From positions 7,261,501 to 7,325,500 of the forward strand of contig NC_063983.1 of assembly GCF_932276165.1 (NCBI RefSeq): DNA of 64,000 nucleotides. Direction: 5' to 3'. Below the pieces are notes generated by a model. It worked only from the letters and a program-made list of their open reading frames with translations. It searched no databases and was not told the origin of the DNA. This DNA is from Plutella xylostella (Eukaryota > Arthropoda > Insecta > Lepidoptera > Plutellidae). Both the position numbers and the translations under genes were made by a program. Of this stretch, positions 57,081 through 64,000 are shown piece after piece (the stretch's first letter is position 1; each line of letters starts with the position of its first letter).

Positions 57081-58009
57081 TTTATTTATATTGTTCATGG
57101 AGAACCAACAGCATTTGCGTCAACTTATATGGTAACAAAATTATAAAATTCTACAAAACACAATGTACAATGACACAGCCCAGTCCACGGTAGCCGGGTA
57201 GCACAGTGACCCCATTCCAGCCCGGCGGGGCGTCCCCTCACTTCTCTTTGTCGATAATCTCGCCATCTTTCCCAATTAGGAAACGGTGAGATTGTGATAA
57301 CGCCAGAAGGTACAGCCAGGGTGAGAATAACTACAGCCTGCCTCCCATACTGCCTTGGCATAAGGCTAGAAATGGAATCCAAGAGCTGTTTTTCCTGACT
57401 GTACCGATAGGGGCTTCGGGTAAGCGCTGAAGCGCTGATAAATCGGTATGGATAATAATGATGATCATTAATGCTGATACGAATTTGTGTTGGATAAAAG
57501 GTGAAATGTGCCCTACATTCATGATGATAAGGTAGAAAAATGTTTGTGAAACTAAATATGTACACTCCGAACCTACTTATAATACAAATTATTTAAAAGG
57601 AAAGAAGATAGACGGGTTAAATCAATAATTAATCGTATTTAGTAAATAACAATCTTTAAAGGTTTAAAAAAAGGAAAAAAGTATAATAGTTCTACGGACA
57701 ATAAGGTACTTACTTACACTGTAAAAATATTCTCGGTTCATTGTATGTATAAGGTAAAGGTAAAGGTGAACCTTACCAGTAACTACCTAGCTTAGAAGGT
57801 TCTCCAATCCTTGTGCACGGTAAGTACAGAAATACTTACTTACCTATTAAAAAAAATACTTTGTTTTTTTTTTCAAATAAAATACGCCCCTATTACTAGT
57901 ATACATGACGAAAGGAAGGTAGGTAATATAGCTCCTTATTTTTTTAACTTTTTATTGCATCAACCAAAATAAGTAAGTACTTACCAACTTAATCAAATTT
58001 CTTCCAATT

Positions 58010-58260
58010 GGATGCGTTTGCGTTGCATCTTGCGCCTGCGTCGCTGCGCGTTGCGCGCGCGCATGACCCCCGCGCGGCGCGGCGACCAGCGACCAATCAG
58101 CAGCCTCAGTTGCCCGTCGACCGCCGCGGAGAGCGCACGTGTGTTTCGACGTGCTGTCGCTCGCGCACGTGGAGGGACTACGAAATTCGATCGTGTTTAT
58201 TATTGTGCATTTTTATAGTGGAAATGTGCGTGCTTTTAGCAACGACTCTTGATCAAGCAC
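58010..58260 (+). promoter_or_regulatory. CpG-rich host promoter
   Basis: In a window that is otherwise very AT-rich, this stretch is dense in CpG (GCGTTGCGCGCGCGCATG, GCGCGGCGCGGCGACC) and contains GACCAATCAGC, a CCAAT box. It immediately precedes a segment ending in a good splice donor. Short frames in two phases here reflect GC content. Confidence 0.5.
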
Positions 58261-58334
58261 TTTGATGTTTTGAGTTATTTTCTGACGCCCTGTGTACTGG
58301 ATTTTACTATGGTCATCGTTGGTGTTTTCAATCG
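58150..58334 (+). other. Candidate first exon of a host gene
   Basis: Follows the CpG-rich promoter and ends at CAATCG|GTAAGT (donor at 58335). An ATG at about 58,310 gives MVIVGVFNR up to the donor, but an exon consisting only of 5' UTR is as likely. The start is not defined. The direction suggests a gene continuing to the right, beyond the window or across a long intron. Confidence 0.4.
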
Positions 58335-58758
58335 GTAAGTTCAAATACTATTTAATATCAATAACTTAATTTGAGTACGTATTTAAGACTTTATTAATAA
58401 TACAGCTAAGTACCTACCTATTTTTATCGATAACGAAACTTAACTTGTTTCCAACGCCTAAAAGGAGGCTTCAAATTACTAGTTATTAAGAAATCTTTGT
58501 TAAGACAATAAACAATTTTTGTATTTTGTATTTGTATTTGGTTAAGTTAAAGAAGATCGATAACGTATCGTATTGGATTGTTCTTATTAGATTAGATGGG
58601 TCGGTTGGAGACGTACCACTAGACCACTCAGACACCAGGGGGTCACTTTATAAACCGAAAAACGAACAAACGAGAATTGTCACGCAATCGATAAGGTTAA
58701 TACATTTATTGTAGTGACAATTCTGTTCGTCGATTTACAGATGAACTTCCTTTACGAA

Positions 58759-59346
58759 CAGAATATAATATACCTTAACTCAGATAAGTTGGTTGGTATT
58801 AACAATAGGGCATGCAATACCGCAATACCGGTATTCGTAATACCGGTATTAGGGATAAAATTCACGCTTTTTTCAATACCGGTATTGAAAGTTAATACCG
58901 GTATTAAAGTAATACCGGAATCGGACTTTTTTAGGCTATAATAAAGCGATTAAGATATAGTATTCCTAAGTACTGTGAAAGCGCACTTGTTTCCAACCGT
59001 TTGATGCAGTTTTCGGCCGTTTGAGATCTACTGTTGACCATGCGTAAACGGACACTGGATGTAAAAATAATATTTTTTGTAAAATTTAAACTCTAATACT
59101 CAATTCTCGTAAAAATCTATTACAAAAAACTGAATTTCATAGCTTTTTCTCGTTTTATTTTGACGTATACGACTTTTAATCACAATATATGCCATTTATT
59201 ACAAGGAAATCTAATACCGGTATTAATACCGGGATCCCGGTATTGAGTTGCAATACCGGAACTCAATACCGGTATTGAAAATAGTTCCGGTATTGCATGC
59301 CCTAATTAACAACCAACTTATCTGAGTTAAGGTATATTATATTCTG
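58759..59346. repeat. Palindrome split by a hAT insertion
   Basis: Perfect 37-bp arms, 58759-58795 and 59310-59346 (CAGAATATAATATACCTTAA ... GTTGGTTG and inverse). Without the insert the loop would be about seven bases. Confidence 0.9.
58806..59304. mobile_element. hAT-type non-autonomous element with AATACCGGTATT array
   Basis: 499 bp with 17-bp inverted ends TAGGGCATGCAATACCG and an exact 8-bp target duplication ATTAACAA (58798-58805 and 59305-59312), diagnostic of hAT. Six full AATACCGGTATT palindromes plus half sites cluster in the two subterminal regions, probable transposase binding sites. There is no transposase ORF. Confidence 0.9.
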
Positions 59347-59399
59347 TTATATCAGGTTACTTTACATTACAACCCTTTATCGATCAAATAAACCAGTTA

Positions 59400-62300
59400 G
59401 CTATTTATCAAACGAGTGTCATGTAAGCTTGATATCAATTGAGTACAAAATATTTGCACACCTACACTCGTAATAACTTAGATTGAAACAATTGATTCTC
59501 GCCTACTTCCGCACTTAGATATTATTATCGAAAACGGAAAAGCCCACATTATAATCATAGACGCATAATAATTGTGTCCTTTTGAACTTGTCGGCAGCAT
59601 CAGAAGTGCCAGCAAATTATATGTTTTGATAACGGAGGTTACTACTGCCCTCACCAATAAACTTGTTTGGAATCAGAAATTCCTTTCTTCAATAAAAACC
59701 TCTTATAATTGGCCGATGACGCCAGTACTAATGGCAGAAATATTTACTCTTAGGAATTCAAGAAAGTAATCAGTTCAATACTTAATTATAATTTTTATAT
59801 TCCCATTTCAACAATCAAAATAGCGTGAGATGCTACTTACGATCATAACAACTTACGCCATTTCAAAAAGATTCTTACATGAAAATCGTAAACTTGATGA
59901 TTTACCGCAGTGTTTTATTTTACAGCCAACCGAATGCTTGGACTAGCGTATAAAAGTGCATCTTGAGCTAAAATATTGCACGTAAAAGTTTGAAAACTAA
60001 ACAAGAATCCGCAAGAGACTTTACTGCAACTCATGATTCATCCAACGATAATTATTTCGCTAAATATTGAATAGGTGTATCTTTGAATATCCCCTAACAT
60101 TCAGGAGTAATCAATTACCAGTCTGTTATCTGACGTGTTTTGTGGTTTTTTCTTCCTCTCAGGTGCCCTTCTCAAAACAAACCGTCGTTAGTCCGATAAA
60201 GCACCCCGTCGACTATCTTCTCTATCAATAAATTCCCATGTGGATCCAACGGTTTCAATTTGACACAGTAGCTTAGTAACCAATATGCCACCTGTCGTGC
60301 GTGATGCCCTCTTCCGCATGTTATCAACTTCGGTCATATCATCGTTACAGTCTATCGCTTGTGATATACCTGTTGATACATTCATTATGCTCCTTATTTT
60401 TTGCTCCACCACTTCTTCCTCTTTCGAATCTATTAGCTAACAGAGCTCTGCCTTCATTGTTATAAGGGTGGTTATTGGGTGGCGTGAAATGCAGTTTTGA
60501 TTACTTAGTTGCGAAATGGAAATTGAATGATCTTTGAATATTCATACGCATGATATTTGGTGCACTTCCCCGTTGGGAACGGGCTCGTGTGTGTTTAGAT
60601 TGTCGAGTTTGTTTACTGAGCCCCGCGTGTTGTTCCTATCAACGCTATCAGTATCAATATAATTATATGTAGGTAGTACATATAGCTGCTAGTGTAAACA
60701 TGTAATCAATTAATTGAGGGCGCGGCTGGGCGAAATTAATTGAAATATTATGCGTATAATGGTTTTTCCAGTTAGGTTTGTAATCTATCCAAATGTTAGA
60801 CGTTTTTGAGAAATAAGTCTGTAGTATACTGTGGAGACTGCACTGGAGCAGATGTATTTTATAATTTTTGTGTATTTTATAATGTTGAGTGTATTCATAA
60901 TAAAAAAATTACTTATGCCTTGTATAAACTTCAACTTGTACAGTAAACATAAATACCTTTTTAACAATAATGCACCTGAGTAATAATAAGAACACGAACT
61001 ATGTCCCCAGCACGCAAGATTTTGAAAGCTTAAGTAGTTTTTGTTCGGGTCATTCACACATTGCACTCGCGTGTCTCGTAGTCGGTGCAAATGTTAGCTC
61101 TAAGGTATAATTAAAATTATATTATAACACAGCTTACATCTTTAACAAATTGTAGAGGTATAAATAAGAAAAATTTGAACCTAATTCAAAAATATCGAAA
61201 TTGAAAGTACGTTTAAGAGAAAGTCTTTAAATTTAAATAATGCCGGAATATTGAAAGATAAAACTAGTTTGTATCCTAAAAACGGTTCCGATAATGTTTT
61301 GTCTACAATTTTACCTGGTTTTTTGCGGAAAAATCTCTTGTAATTTTATTTGGAATTCAATTATATCTACGATTGCGAATGGCACAATGCTCACTTAACT
61401 TTTAGAAACCTTTCCTATTATACTTATGAAGGTACTTTCTACTACGAATCGAATAGCTCAGAGACCATTGGTGTCCTTTGAGACCTCAACTTTCAAAAAT
61501 ATATTCTCTACTTTGACCCACTTCGTCGTAATAATGGACTGTTAGAGAAAACTTAGTAGGTATCTGTTAGTGTCCTCTGCTATTACTGATACTGAGCAAG
61601 TACTAAATTTTAAGATATTAGTGTTAACGTCAAAACTGTTTATATTTTGACCTCATTTAGAATCGTCCAACGTTACCGACAAAACCGCAAAAATGGTTAA
61701 GTACTTATAATTATAACGGACACTGCCCCTCTTTGAAGTGTCGTCAAAACAACTGATCATTTCATTGAAATTAAAGATTCATTCACACATGTAACAGGTT
61801 CTTTGCGATCGCTTAAAAGGAAAGTAGCGTAATATGATCACGCTAACAAAATGATAATTTTGTGCAATCATCTGCGTCTGCGCAAACAAGACACAGGGGT
61901 CTCTCTACCTTACCTAGGTCTGCTGCGATAACATCTACTCTATCTCGTAGTATTAAACCACGAATCTATGTAAAGATAGAGTAACTCTGCCAAACGCGTG
62001 ACGGCGTGGGTGCAACGCTTAGATGTAATAGCTTCATCGTTCTTGTTATCGAATGTTTTGTAATGATCAATAAATTTAAATTTATACATATCCTTGTAAC
62101 TGTCTGCGAGTTTGAAAGTAAATGCATTTTTATGTCAGACTTTTTTACTAACTTTTCTTCAATTTATCATCATTGAAGTCCACTTTTTATTGATTTGTTG
62201 CGCATTACCGTTCACCATGCATTATGTTTGTTTATTCCTCGTATTGTAAACTTCTAGAACAATAAAGTGAAATTGGATGCAATGAATTGCTAATAAAAAT

Positions 62301-64000
62301 AATGGCACTGAATGCTTCGGTAATAAAAGCAGGTATTCTTGCTGCAGTACTGCTGCAATTGACCAATTAGCAGGATATCGTTTGATCTCTTGCATTTTGA
62401 TATTAATAACAGAGAGCGTTGTAACATATTGTTGGCATCACGCGAGTTCTATGCTCGGTGATGTGACAGCGACTCACATTCGAGCTACATTCTCATCGGT
62501 TTCACTTGGGCGATATGCTTTCTCTTCTTTTGTATGTTTGGTTGCTATTAATTAAGTGAAAATGTTTTTTTTATCGATTCCAGTACCGTATACATTGTAA
62601 ACCAAAACACCGTATTTAACGATGTAATGTGTATGTATCTTAAAACAAAAATCTGACTTCTTGCCCAGGAAAGGGAATTGAAAATTGATTAGTTGGAATT
62701 TATAATATGGAACCACGAAAAGTATTTATATCTTAGCCATCTAGAATCTAGATTTTTTCCGTTGCTAAATTACAATTTGTAAGAAATAGCATGAGAGAAA
62801 TTAGAGAACATAAAGTTCACGGAAAAAGCTAGTCTCCCATATAAATAAAAACAGCTCAAGGCATTTTACTACGTTGGTATATCGTAAAAAGTGATTTGCA
62901 AATATTCCAAGTTTTTAATGGAATTAAGGATAATTGCCACTGCATAATTATATCTAATCAATCAGGACCATAAAAGCAGTCGTCAGTACTGGAATTACAA
63001 TTATAGACCCATACATGAAGTAGTAAAACAAGATTCTTCACTCCTAAATTAGTAATATCCTCTAAATGTTCTTGGTTACAGTGAATTTAGCCTGTTTCAA
63101 GAACATGACACCGATTAATTTATTAATTAAAGTAATTAATATTTTTTACGACTTATCGTGTTCATCTTGGCAGGAGCCAATTAGTCACGTTTCGAGAACC
63201 CATTCGATTTATCATCGTTAGTGAATGAGAAATCATCACTGTCTAAAACTAGTTGGTACGTATCAGCATCAGCATGATTTTGCGAAAATAACCCCAATTC
63301 TGGAATCGGGGACTCAAAAGAGTGCAGCCAATTATGCTAGTAACACAACGCCATGTGTCATTGCGGGAATCAATCAATGCACTCGATAATCACCGGTTCT
63401 GAACCCGAGCAAACTCCGAACAATTGGGCAAATTCTGCGTCGTATTGTCCCTTGCGGACCCCTATAAATAGATTTTTCCATTTTTGCGCACGCACTAGTT
63501 TCCTGTAAGTAATATAGTTATTAAGCTTTAGCTCCGTATATTTTTTCGTTTCTATTGAGCGTCCCCACAATCGGATCAGTTTATTTATTGCTCGCGTAAT
63601 AAAGTAGGGTTTACGACTGAGTTTATTTTGTTATGAGAGGGGTTGTTGTCAGTCAATGTCTTCTTTGTTTATTTCAGGCTGGGTTTAGGGTTGTCACGAT
63701 GTTTGTTTCGTTATGCAAGGCGGATACTTAATATTTTCTTACGATACAATAACGCCCACCCATCTAGGTAAATTTACCAGCGGCAACCGTAAGTAATCAT
63801 ATCTACAATATTAACGCCTTAGGTCAGAATTGTGTTGTATCCTTTCTACTAATTAATAATAATAAGTTAAAAAATACTCTTATATTTTTAACAGCGGTAT
63901 ATTGTGACGGTCCCTCTCAATCGTAGAAAAAAGTGTCAACCGAGCGAGCGAGGCGTCACGACACCATCACGATAAAATTGTCGTAAAAAATCACTAAACT
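59400..64000. other. Low-complexity to unique AT-rich DNA, no gene supported
   Basis: Read on both strands. ORFs are up to 101 codons, without recognisable domains, paired splice sites or repeat ends. A 74-codon minus frame at 60.2-60.4 kb sits in a locally less AT-rich stretch and could be a decayed coding fragment, but I cannot name it. Confidence 0.4.

Noticed and set aside
57125..57565. 146-codon minus-strand ORF, the longest without assignment apart from element genes
   Set aside because: No recognisable domain; it lies beside LINE 3'-tail sequence and has uneven composition. Kept only as possible retroelement debris.

Overview
This window looks like AT-rich nuclear DNA from a moth or butterfly. 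The evidence is the mix of repeats: tRNA-headed and 5S-rRNA-headed SINEs, RTE-type LINE 3' ends with GAT-repeat tails, a mariner element, many small TIR elements, and an abundant 'CTAGCTGTTCCCGCG' repeat. I found no complete host protein gene. Host protein-coding signal is limited to a CpG-rich promoter with a first exon at 58.0-58.33 kb, a candidate start-codon exon at 21.78-21.98 kb and a weaker one near 56.46 kb. The window is therefore probably mostly intronic or intergenic.

The most interesting content lies in the first 21 kb: eight related genes for a small structured RNA, called YL1-YL8 here (YL1 3619-3856 +, YL2 4558-4814 +, YL3 9003-9240 -, YL4 12003-12181 +, YL5 13180-13339 +, YL6 14782-14935 +, YL7 19093-19362 +, YL8 20643-20827 -). 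Each has an upstream ATCCTA-type box, an AT-rich TATA-like box about 39-40 bases further on, and a G-rich predicted start 28-30 bases after that. Each ends in a T-run. This is the layout of a type 3 (snRNA-like) RNA polymerase III promoter. The two ends of each RNA pair in two stacked helices separated by an internal loop, and the base pairs change together between copies. The loop sequences (GUCCG on the 5' side, UUUGAC on the 3' side) resemble the Ro60-binding stem of Y RNAs. The predicted RNAs are 154-270 nt, longer than the roughly 80-115 nt of vertebrate Y RNAs, because of long and variable apical domains.

The rest is transposon-rich. At 6.0-8.06 kb there is a broken non-LTR retrotransposon on the minus strand (reverse transcriptase plus restriction-like endonuclease domain), interrupted by a 5'-truncated RTE copy; a second 3' end of the same family is at 56.6 kb. 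At 15.55-16.36 kb there is a 267-codon gag-like ORF on the minus strand. At 35.19-36.57 and 44.98-45.94 kb there are two TA-flanked elements sharing the terminus GGGGAGACCGGGG. At 39.02-40.29 kb there is a nearly intact mariner sitting in the tail of a SINE. At 50.85-51.03 kb there is the start of a Harbinger-type transposase joined to a 5S-type SINE. At 58.8-59.3 kb there is a hAT-type element inserted into the loop of an older palindrome. Large fold-back repeats occur at 1.9, 22.4-23.3, 27.7-28.0, 29.6, 32.0 and 42.8-43.3 kb.

All calls come from reading the sequence; no database search or folding program was run. The YL boundaries are inferred from promoter spacing and T-runs and have not been measured.
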